A DNA stretch of 6,757 nucleotides from assembly GCA_002329405.1 (NCBI GenBank), contig DCTE01000205.1:5079-11835 (forward strand), in the 5' to 3' direction. Position 1 is the first letter of the stretch, and each line of letters begins with the position of its first letter. The notes beneath the pieces were generated by a model. The model worked only from the letters and a program-made list of their open reading frames with translations, was not told where the DNA came from and did not search any database. A program made the translations under genes and the position numbers. Shown here piece by piece: positions 1-5,070 of the stretch. This DNA is from Ruminococcaceae bacterium UBA1448 (GTDB lineage: Bacteria > Bacillota > Clostridia > Oscillospirales > Ruminococcaceae).

Positions 1-1
1 G

Positions 2-673
2 GGCGCTTCATTTGGCCGGAAAATCCCCCGCCATATCTGTACCGTTCTTCCGGCGGCTTTTGGCAGTTGTTCAATGTTGATGGGAATCAGCAATATTGTC
101 AAGATGCAGACCATGCCGGCGGTTGTCCTTTCTGTGATCATCGGTACAATTATCGGGGAAGCCTTCTGCCTGGAAAGCAGGTTTCGCCAGCTGGGCGGCT
201 GGATGGGGCCGCGGATCGCGGCACTGTTCCATGTCGGGAATGATGGTGACGAGGGGATGCTGACCGATTTTGTATCGGCGTTGGTGCTGTTTTGTGCGAG
301 CGGGACAGGAATATTCGGTGCGCTTCAGTCAGGGCTGAATGGTGATCATACCCTGCTGATTACAAAAGCGATTCTCGACTTTTTTACAGCGGTGATTTTT
401 GCGGTTACCGTCCGTCATCTGGTTGCGTTTATCTGCATCCCGCAGCTGGCGATTATGCTGCTGTTGTTTTTCAGCGCCAGACTGCTGATGCCGGTTATTT
501 CCGATTCGATGCTGAATGATTTCATGGCCTGCGGGGGAATACTGGTCTTTGTTACCGGCTTTCGGATTGCAAAGGTACGCGAGTTCCCGATCGGCAGCAT
601 GATCCCGGCGATGATTCTGGTGATGCCGCTGTCATGGGCCTGGACCAGCTGGATTGCGCCGCTTTTGGGATAA
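2..673 (+). CDS. DUF554 family integral membrane protein, 3' part (5' end outside window)
   Basis: Polytopic membrane protein of the DUF554 (YdfK/YqgA-like) family, whose function is not established. The frame is open from base 2, and the residues before the first in-window ATG (base 74) already match the family, ending in a glycine-rich stretch that runs into MLMGISNIVK. The true start therefore lies upstream of the window and base 74 is internal. Visible family features, numbered from the Met at base 74, are the MPAVVLSVIIGTIIGE helix (residues 14-29), the conserved segment around SGLNGDHTLLITKAILD (86-102), and hydrophobic helices at about 64-84, 98-113, 117-138, 150-163 and 174-198. The gene ends just before a weak terminator, and rsmE follows about 115 bp later in the same direction. 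Family assignment is firm; no substrate can be named. Confidence 0.88.
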   Translation, partial: GASFGRKIPRHICTVLPAAFGSCSMLMGISNIVKMQTMPAVVLSVIIGTIIGEAFCLESRFRQLGGWMGPRIAALFHVGNDGDEGMLTDFVSALVLFCASGTGIFGALQSGLNGDHTLLITKAILDFFTAVIFAVTVRHLVAFICIPQLAIMLLLFFSARLLMPVISDSMLNDFMACGGILVFVTGFRIAKVREFPIGSMIPAMILVMPLSWAWTSWIAPLLG

Positions 674-674
674 T

Positions 675-699
675 GCTGGAAAGTTCTTTCAGGCTTTTT
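675..699 (+). terminator. Weak intrinsic terminator after the DUF554 gene
   Basis: An imperfect stem (GCTGGAAAG against CTTTCAGGC, with one mismatch and one G-U pair) closes a very small loop and is followed by five T residues at 695-699. It starts two bases after the DUF554 stop codon. The stem is short and mismatched, so termination may be partial. Confidence 0.42.
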
Positions 700-719
700 A
701 AGTAAAAAATTTAAAATTC

Positions 720-764
720 CTTCACACCAAAATACAAAGGTTATGTCACAATATTGGTGTGAAG
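720..764. promoter_or_regulatory. Perfect 11-bp inverted repeat upstream of rsmE, possible operator
   Basis: CTTCACACCAA at 720-730 is repeated exactly in reverse complement (TTGGTGTGAAG) at 754-764, separated by 23 bp. The repeat occupies the place where the rsmE promoter should be, 25-70 bp before its start codon. No convincing consensus -35/-10 pair was found; TTCACA at 721 lies within the left arm. There is no T-run behind the right arm, so this is not a terminator. A two-site operator for an unidentified regulator is the simplest reading, and an RNA hairpin is the alternative. I do not recognise the half-site. Confidence 0.5.
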
Positions 765-789
765 CAAACCGCTGAAAGGTTGTGTACAA

Positions 790-1503
790 ATGCCACGTTT
801 TTTTGTCCCGCCAGTTACAGGCGATACCGTCTGTCTGGATGGAGACAGTGCCGCGCATATCAGCCGTTCGCTGCGGATGCGTCCGGGTGAGAGGCTGACC
901 TTGTCGGATGGGCAGGGGACCGATTATCAGGCTGAGATCCTTTCGACCGGCAGCCTGGTGCAGCTGAAGATCCTTTCCCAAAGCCGTTGTCTGACCGAGC
1001 CTGCCGCGCGGCTGACTCTGTTTCAGGCACTGCCCAAGGGGGATAAGATGGACTTTATCGTCCAGAAAGCGACTGAACTGGGGGTCAGCGTCATTCAGCC
1101 GGTGCTGACCGATCGCTGTGTTTCCCGGCCGGATTCCAGGTCGATGGCGAAAAAATGCGAGCGTTATCGGAAGATTGCGCTGGAGGCTGCACAGCAGAGC
1201 GGCCGCGGAAAGATCCCGGAAATCAGGGAACTGGTTACATTGCGGGAGGCGGTCGGAATGCTGCCCAGAAAGAGCGTGCTCTTTTATGAAAAAGGCGGCG
1301 AGCGGCTGGCAAATCTGATTTCTCCAGCCGATGAAGAGATTGGGATGTTTGTCGGCAGCGAAGGCGGATTCTCGGAGGAGGAAGCGGCTTTCCTGGCAGA
1401 AAACGGTGTTGCACCGGCGACGCTGGGTGCGCGGATTTTGCGGTGTGAAACAGCACCGCTGTGTGGTATATCGGTGATCCTGTCGCTGACAGGTGATATA
1501 TGA
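790..1503 (+). CDS. rsmE: 16S rRNA (uracil-1498-N3)-methyltransferase RsmE
   Basis: Cytoplasmic SAM-dependent methyltransferase that makes m3U1498 in 16S rRNA of the 30S subunit. At 237 aa it is close to the usual size of about 245. The N-terminal PUA-like RNA-binding domain (about 1-70) holds HISRSLRMRPGE at 23-34. The C-terminal SPOUT (trefoil-knot) domain holds KGDKMDFIVQKATELGV (83-99), KCERYRKIALEAAQQSGR (122-139), the SAM-site motif VGSEGGF (188-194) and the knot motif LGARILRCETA (212-222). The ATG at 790 has AAAGG at 775-779, ten bases upstream. It is followed within about 30 bp by a small membrane protein gene and is probably co-transcribed with it. RsmE is a housekeeping gene and nothing in its sequence looks unusual. 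Confidence 0.96.
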   Translation: MPRFFVPPVTGDTVCLDGDSAAHISRSLRMRPGERLTLSDGQGTDYQAEILSTGSLVQLKILSQSRCLTEPAARLTLFQALPKGDKMDFIVQKATELGVSVIQPVLTDRCVSRPDSRSMAKKCERYRKIALEAAQQSGRGKIPEIRELVTLREAVGMLPRKSVLFYEKGGERLANLISPADEEIGMFVGSEGGFSEEEAAFLAENGVAPATLGARILRCETAPLCGISVILSLTGDI

Positions 1504-1530
1504 TCATGAATGGAAAGGATGGAAAATGAG

Positions 1531-1812
1531 ATGAAAAAAAGTTTTTGGATTTCACTGATCGCAGGTGTTGCTGCCGTTGCTGCTGTAGCGGTTGCAATCG
1601 CCGCTCTGATTCGCAGAAAGACAGAGGCAATCGCACAGGAACTGGATTTTGAGCCGGATGATGATTATTTCGACCTTTCTGACGAGCAGGAAGAGGACGA
1701 TGGGGAAGAGCCGTCCGATGAGCCGGAGGAGGAAGTAGAAGAAGAGATTTCCACTTCTTCTCATGAAGAGCCGATTGATGTTCCCGGCGATGATGAGAAA
1801 GAAGACTCTTAA
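1531..1812 (+). CDS. Small single-pass membrane protein with acidic tail, function unknown
   Basis: A 93-aa protein not matched to a named family. MKK is followed by one hydrophobic segment (about residues 5-27, rich in Ala and Val) and a basic RRK stop (28-30). The rest is strongly acidic (about 35-93, mostly Glu and Asp with Ser and Pro), probably disordered. The start at 1531 is preferred because MKKSFW begins a typical anchor and GGAAAGGA (1512-1519) lies about 11 bases upstream. In-frame ATGs at 1510 and 1519 are possible; AGGTGA at 1491-1496 could serve the 1510 start, which would give 100 aa. It begins a few bases after rsmE and ends at a strong terminator, so it is the last gene of that unit. 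The coding frame is supported by the clean anchor-plus-tail design. Confidence 0.72.
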   Translation: MKKSFWISLIAGVAAVAAVAVAIAALIRRKTEAIAQELDFEPDDDYFDLSDEQEEDDGEEPSDEPEEEVEEEISTSSHEEPIDVPGDDEKEDS

Positions 1813-1823
1813 GCCGGAAAGAT

Positions 1824-1937
1824 AAAAAAACTGAACAGGCTGAATTTAAAACAAATGTCTGACTCCCGTCGGGCAGCCCTGAAACTTTGACGGTTTTGGG
1901 ACTGCCGGCGGGCGTTTTGTTTTTTCGGCTGTTCAGT
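1824..1937 (-). terminator. Outer stem with T-run facing larC (possible - strand terminator)
   Basis: ACTGAACAG (1830-1838) and CTGTTCAGT (1929-1937) are a perfect 9-bp inverted repeat that encloses the + strand terminator. Read on the - strand, the second arm runs directly into seven T residues (complement of 1824-1830). It begins about 10 bp after the larC stop codon. With the inner GC-rich stem folded, this forms one long branched hairpin followed by U7, which could end larC transcripts. The length of the structure makes its efficiency uncertain. Confidence 0.5.
1865..1925 (+). terminator. Intrinsic terminator of the rsmE unit
   Basis: CCCGTCGGGCAGCCC (1865-1879) pairs with GGGACTGCCGGCGGG (1898-1912) through a long GC-rich stem with small bulges and one G-U pair. 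The loop is 18 nt, and a T-rich run (CGTTTTGTTTTTT, 1913-1925) follows. It lies about 50 bp after the small membrane protein gene and faces the oncoming larC gene. Confidence 0.8.
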
Positions 1938-1947
1938 GATTTTGAAT

Positions 1948-3294
1948 TTATTTGGTTGAGAGGGAGTCGCGCACCTGTTGGATGGATATTCCAGCTTTTT
2001 TTGCAGCGGCGGCAAGGTCTTCATATTCCGCTTTGTATCTATGTACGCCATATCCTTCTGAAATCTTTGTGCGGATGGGTCCGTAAGGAGAGTCCAGCGT
2101 TTCTTCCCGCCGCGTCAGAGTATAGCGGCTGTATTCTGTCCGGCGGATACCGATGGTAGTGGTATGGGCGAAGATCAGCCGCGCCATCTTTTCAGCATCC
2201 TGTGGGCGGCAGAGACAGTGCAGCAGCAGCCCGGGACGGTTTTTCTTCATCTGAATTGGGGTGGTAAAGACATCCAGTGCACCGTTTGCCAGCAGCTGTT
2301 CCGAGGCAAATCCGATGTCCTCTCCGGTTATGTCGTCGAGGTTGCAGGAAAGTTCGACAATCCGATCACCGGCATTTTCGGTTTCTCCCATGAAAGCCCG
2401 GATACAGTTGGCAGCTGGAAAAACCTTTCGGCCAATGCCATAACCAATTTTTTCAGTGGCCATTATTGGCATCGGAACAAACCGGGTGACAAAATGCCGC
2501 AGCAGTGCGGCACCAGTCGGGGTGCATAGTTCTCCGCTGATACTGCCTGAGTAAGAGGGGATTCCGCGCAGCAGCCAGGCAGTCGCCGGGGCGGGAACCG
2601 GCAGAATGCCGTGTGCACAGTGGACATGTCCGCTGCCGACATGAACAGGTGAGCAGAGGACTTCATCCGCACCGATCATCTCCATCAGCAGACAGACACC
2701 GGTGATGTCTGCGATTGCGTCCATGTTGCCGACCTCATGAAAATGGATTTCTTCGACCGGACAGTTGTGGGCGTGGCTTTCCGCTTCGGCAATCAGCTGA
2801 TAGACCGCCAGCACATCCTGCCGGACCTTTTCGGAGACATCCAGCCCGGCAACGATAGTGCGGATGTCTGCCATACTGGTATGATGATGGCCGTGATGAT
2901 GATGCTCGTGGTCGTGATCATGGTCGTGATGATGCTCGTGGTCGTGACCATGGTCGTGGTCATGGTCGTGGTGGTGCTCGTGGTCGTGATCATGGTCATG
3001 GTGGTGCTCATGAACATGATGGTGTTCTTCCGAAATGATCAACATATCATCCTGTCCTGCTGCCGCCAGACGGACATCTTCGGTGACTTCCTCTTCGCCG
3101 TCAATCGTGACCAGCATATGGGTACCGTGGATTCCGCAGGTTTCAGCATTCTCGCGGGTAACTCTGACGCCAGGGATTCCCAGATTGTTTATCTTTTTGA
3201 CAAACGCTTCCGCGTCGGTCAATTCTGACAGTGCTGCCATCAGCATGTCGCCGGCAGCGCCCATTCCGCATTCCAGATAAAGTGTTTTCATCAT
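1948..3294 (-). CDS. larC: LarC, nickel insertion protein for the nickel-pincer nucleotide cofactor (single-ORF form)
   Basis: CTP-dependent cyclometallase that inserts nickel into pyridinium-3,5-bisthiocarboxylate mononucleotide, the last step of NPN synthesis. The protein is 448 aa. Visible family features are ECGMGAAGDMLMAAL (8-22), VEEIHFHEVGNMDAIADI (180-197), HVGSGHVHCAHGILPVPAPAT (218-238), and the LarC2 part from about 312 with ELSCNLDDITGEDIG (314-328) and FTTPIQMKKNRPG (343-355). LarC1 and LarC2 are one continuous frame here; in Lactiplantibacillus plantarum they are separate ORFs joined by programmed frameshifting. Residues 91-138 form a His/Asp-rich insert with 31 His. The ATG at 3294 overlaps the larB stop as ATGA, indicating translational coupling. 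A second ATG at 3291 is better spaced (8 bases) from AGGAG at 3300-3304, so either may be used. Assignment is firm. Confidence 0.95.
   Translation of the reverse strand: MMKTLYLECGMGAAGDMLMAALSELTDAEAFVKKINNLGIPGVRVTRENAETCGIHGTHMLVTIDGEEEVTEDVRLAAAGQDDMLIISEEHHHVHEHHHDHDHDHEHHHDHDHDHGHDHEHHHDHDHDHEHHHHGHHHTSMADIRTIVAGLDVSEKVRQDVLAVYQLIAEAESHAHNCPVEEIHFHEVGNMDAIADITGVCLLMEMIGADEVLCSPVHVGSGHVHCAHGILPVPAPATAWLLRGIPSYSGSISGELCTPTGAALLRHFVTRFVPMPIMATEKIGYGIGRKVFPAANCIRAFMGETENAGDRIVELSCNLDDITGEDIGFASEQLLANGALDVFTTPIQMKKNRPGLLLHCLCRPQDAEKMARLIFAHTTTIGIRRTEYSRYTLTRREETLDSPYGPIRTKISEGYGVHRYKAEYEDLAAAAKKAGISIQQVRDSLSTK
2881..3024 (-). repeat. His/Asp/Glu-rich repeat tract inside larC
   Basis: This tract encodes LarC residues 91-138, made of HHH, HDHDH and HEHHH units, with 31 His in 48 residues. 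On the + strand it appears as an imperfect tandem array of about 30 bp carrying GATGCTCGTGGTCGTGA or GGTGCTCGTGGTCGTGA cores. It probably binds or stores nickel for insertion, by analogy with His-rich stretches of nickel chaperones such as HypB and UreE. Because the repeats are nearly identical, the length may vary between strains. Confidence 0.85.
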
Positions 3295-4073
3295 GTATTC
3301 TCCTTTTCGGTATCCGGCACCGGTTTGCTGCCGGTCCGGTGGTTGATACGGCTGGCCAGAAACCCTGCACCAAAGCCGTTGTCGATATTGACGACGCTGA
3401 CGCCGCTTGCACAGCTGTTGAGCATGCTCAGCAGGGCGGATACCCCGCCGAAGCTCGCGCCATACCCGACCGAAGTCGGGACGCCGATGACCGGGCAGTC
3501 CACCAGGCCGCCGACGACGCTTGCAAGTGCGCCTTCCATACCGGCGACGGCAATGACGACATTTGCCTGCATCAGCACATCCAGCCGGGAGAGCAGCCGC
3601 TGCAATCCGGCAACTCCGACATCGTACATTCTGACGACGCGGTTGCCCATCGCTTCGGCAGTCAGTGCAGCCTCTTCACAGACCGGCTGGTCGGAAGTAC
3701 CGCCCGAGGCGACAACAATATATCCGTCGGCATCGACATATTCGACCTTGTTGACAATTCCGATGCGGGAAAGCGGGTCATACCACAGTCCGGGGTTGGC
3801 GGCGCGGACAATCTCCTCCGCATCCGGGTGCATCCGGGTGATCAGGATATTCTGACCGCCATGTTCCGCCATTGCCGCGGCGATAGAAGCAATCTGTTCG
3901 GGGGTTTTGGAAGCACCGTAGATCACCTCGGCACTGCCCTGACGCAGTGCGCGGTGATGGTCAATTTTGGCAAATCCCATCTCCTGAAAGGGTTCCAGTT
4001 TAAGCTGAAGGGCGGCCTGCTCGACGTTGAGTTTCCCATCCCGAACGGCCGCGAGGATTTCTTTTGTATTCAT
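3291..4073 (-). CDS. larB: LarB, pyridinium-3,5-biscarboxylic acid mononucleotide synthase
   Basis: First enzyme of NPN synthesis: it carboxylates nicotinic acid adenine dinucleotide at C5 of the pyridinium ring and cleaves off AMP. The protein is 260 aa from the chosen start. Its C-terminal half is the PurE-like fold, with SGGTSDQPVCEEAALTAE (123-140), YDVGVAGLQRL (150-160), IGVPTSVGYGASFGG (196-210) and SCASGVSVVNIDNGFGAG (220-237). Cys221 lies where the L. plantarum enzyme has its adduct-forming Cys221. The N-terminal part carries IDHHRALRQGSAEVIYG (37-53). The start at 4073 (MNTKEIL) is chosen because GAGGTG lies upstream with AGG nine bases from the ATG; the frame extends to 4133 but that extension overlaps larE. 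It starts 13 bases after the larE stop and overlaps larC by the ATGA junction. Confidence 0.95.
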   Translation of the reverse strand: MNTKEILAAVRDGKLNVEQAALQLKLEPFQEMGFAKIDHHRALRQGSAEVIYGASKTPEQIASIAAAMAEHGGQNILITRMHPDAEEIVRAANPGLWYDPLSRIGIVNKVEYVDADGYIVVASGGTSDQPVCEEAALTAEAMGNRVVRMYDVGVAGLQRLLSRLDVLMQANVVIAVAGMEGALASVVGGLVDCPVIGVPTSVGYGASFGGVSALLSMLNSCASGVSVVNIDNGFGAGFLASRINHRTGSKPVPDTEKENT

Positions 4074-4086
4074 CTGATTGCACCTC

Positions 4087-4860
4087 TCATTCTCTGGACG
4101 TCCGCGGGACCATATCCAGCAGGACGGTGTCAAAATATCTGCTCACAGCCTGGATGACTTTCTGCCGCATCTGGTCGCTCATCTGCCACTGAGAGGGCAG
4201 CAGCTGAAGCCGCGCCGCACCATGAAAGACGCGCACCCGGAAGTCAGAAAATCCGAGGGCAGCAAGGGCCTGTTCGGCACCTTCGACCTTTTGCAGCATT
4301 GCGGGCTCGATCGGTGTTCCGGTCGGAATCCGGGTCGCAAGACAGGCATAGCTGGGTTTGTCCCAGGTAAACAGCCGGTATTCTCTGGACAACTGGCGGA
4401 TCTCCTCTTTGGTCAGCCCGCACAGCCGCAGTGGGGACTGCGCTTCCAGTTCCCGGAGTGCCTGCATACCGGGGCGGTCATCCTCCGGGTCGGAAGCATT
4501 GGTACCGTCGATCAGTGTTGCGCCCAGCTGCTGCGCACGGCCGCGCAGCAGTGAAAACAGCATCCGTTTGCACCAGTAGCAGCGCCTTTGGTCATTGCGT
4601 TGAATTTGCCGGTCGGTCAGCGGGTCTGCTTCCAGAATCTCCAGCGAGATACCCAGCTGATCGGCAAGCCGCTTTGCATCTGCCAGTTCAAAGGCAGGCT
4701 GGAAAGGGGTTTTGATAAAGACCGGCGTGATTGCAGCCCCCGCCTGCTGTGCGGCAGCAAGCAGAAAGGCAGAGTCAACTCCGCCGGAAAATCCGAGGAC
4801 AACCCGATTATGTTCGGTAAAGTACTGTTGCAACAGCAGGCATTTTTGCTCAAGTTCCAT
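4087..4860 (-). CDS. larE: LarE, ATP-dependent sulfur transferase for nickel-pincer nucleotide synthesis (three-cysteine type)
   Basis: Converts the two carboxylates of the LarB product to thiocarboxylates after adenylation. The protein is 257 aa from the chosen start. The PP-loop ATP-pyrophosphatase motif is FSGGVDSAFLL (24-34). Other family motifs are RRCYWCKRMLF (92-102), LIDGTNASDPEDDRPG (116-131) and KPSYACLATRIPTG (168-181). Cys94, Cys97 and Cys173 give the CxxC-plus-C pattern of LarE proteins known to hold a [4Fe-4S] cluster, which can act catalytically; the single-cysteine L. plantarum enzyme sacrifices its Cys176. The ATG at 4860 is chosen because AAAGGA lies about six bases upstream; the frame continues to 4890, but that would place the start inside the upstream terminator. 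It is the first gene of larE-larB-larC and is probably controlled by the leader before it. Confidence 0.95.
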   Translation of the reverse strand: MELEQKCLLLQQYFTEHNRVVLGFSGGVDSAFLLAAAQQAGAAITPVFIKTPFQPAFELADAKRLADQLGISLEILEADPLTDRQIQRNDQRRCYWCKRMLFSLLRGRAQQLGATLIDGTNASDPEDDRPGMQALRELEAQSPLRLCGLTKEEIRQLSREYRLFTWDKPSYACLATRIPTGTPIEPAMLQKVEGAEQALAALGFSDFRVRVFHGAARLQLLPSQWQMSDQMRQKVIQAVSRYFDTVLLDMVPRTSRE

Positions 4861-5010
4861 CTTGTTTCCTTTCAGGTCGAAAAAAGCCACGAAAGCACAG
4901 CCGTCCTCTTAAAAGACAGCGGGTACCTTCGTGGCACAGTTTACATAGACTGAGAATTTTTGAGGTTCATCGTTGGATGAGGCCGTCTTCAGGCGGCCGT
5001 TTGGTTGTTC
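4861..5010 (-). ncRNA. Structured 5' leader of larEBC, candidate cis-regulatory RNA
   Basis: About 150 nt lie between the predicted transcription start (near 5010) and the larE ATG. Two hairpins stand side by side: GGCCGCC-TGAA-GACGGCC (4981-4998, one mismatch) and TCATC-CAAC-GATGA (4967-4980). The terminator described separately follows. The 3' arm of the first hairpin (GAAGACGGC) can instead pair over nine positions, two of them G-U, with GCTGTCTTT, the 5' arm of the upper terminator stem (complement of 4911-4920). Such pairing would compete with the terminator. TGAGAA (5008-5013) and TTCTCA (4951-4956) could close a junction if transcription starts a few bases earlier. I do not recognise any known riboswitch consensus. 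Folding is by eye. Confidence 0.5.
4880..4935 (-). terminator. Intrinsic terminator in the larE leader (candidate attenuator)
   Basis: On the - strand, GCCACGAA (4928-4935) pairs perfectly with TTCGTGGC (4886-4893), followed at once by six T residues (4880-4885). Above this 8-bp stem lies an internal loop and an upper stem, GCTGTC (4915-4920) with GACGGC (4900-4905), capped by nine bases. The T-run ends 19 bases before the larE ATG. The promoter lies upstream of it and larE downstream, so transcripts must read through it to express larEBC. It may also end transcripts arriving from the Ser-rich protein gene. Confidence 0.85.
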
Positions 5011-5016
5011 TCAAAC

Positions 5017-5047
5017 AGTATAGCACTTGAAGTGGACTTCAAGTCAA
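5017..5047 (-). promoter_or_regulatory. MerR-type promoter for larEBC with perfect dyad in a 19-bp spacer
   Basis: Read on the - strand, the -35 box is TTGACT (5042-5047) and the -10 box is TATACT (5017-5022), with a 19-bp spacer. The spacer carries the perfect dyad ACTTGAAGT-CC-ACTTCAAGT (5025-5044), whose outer bases touch the -35 box. Overlong spacers with a central dyad are the hallmark of promoters activated by MerR-family regulators, which untwist the DNA. No merR-like gene is in the window. The predicted start is near 5010. The boxes and dyad are seen directly; the regulator class is inferred. Confidence 0.72.
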
Positions 5048-5070
5048 GTCTTTTTGCTCAAAACAACGGA

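Noticed and set aside
415..981. Open frame of 188 codons on the - strand
   Set aside because: It lies opposite the DUF554 gene and rsmE, crosses their intergenic region, and shows no family motif; both + strand genes are firm.
1506..1529. Seven-codon ORF (MNGKDGK) overlapping the region between rsmE and the small membrane protein
   Set aside because: AGGTGA at 1491-1496 is near, but a peptide this short without further support is indistinguishable from chance.
2737..3228. + strand frame with a long Met/Val-rich stretch
   Set aside because: It is the antisense shadow of the His/Asp repeat in larC; the low-complexity pattern follows directly from complementing His codons.
3231..4157. Long + strand frame (308 codons) opposite larB
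   Set aside because: No recognisable motifs, and it is antisense to the well-conserved larB.
4861..4890. Upstream start for larE adding ten residues
   Set aside because: It would lie within the terminator hairpin and lacks a ribosome site; the ATG at 4860 has AAAGGA at good spacing.
4905..4935. Partial likeness of GAAGGTACCCGC in the larE leader to the T-box sequence of tRNA-sensing leaders
   Set aside because: The conserved TGG part is missing, the leader is too short for a stem I with specifier loop, and larE is not an amino-acid gene.
4981..4998. GC-rich hairpin as a + strand terminator
   Set aside because: No T-run follows on the + strand and no + strand gene ends there; it is better explained as part of the larE leader.
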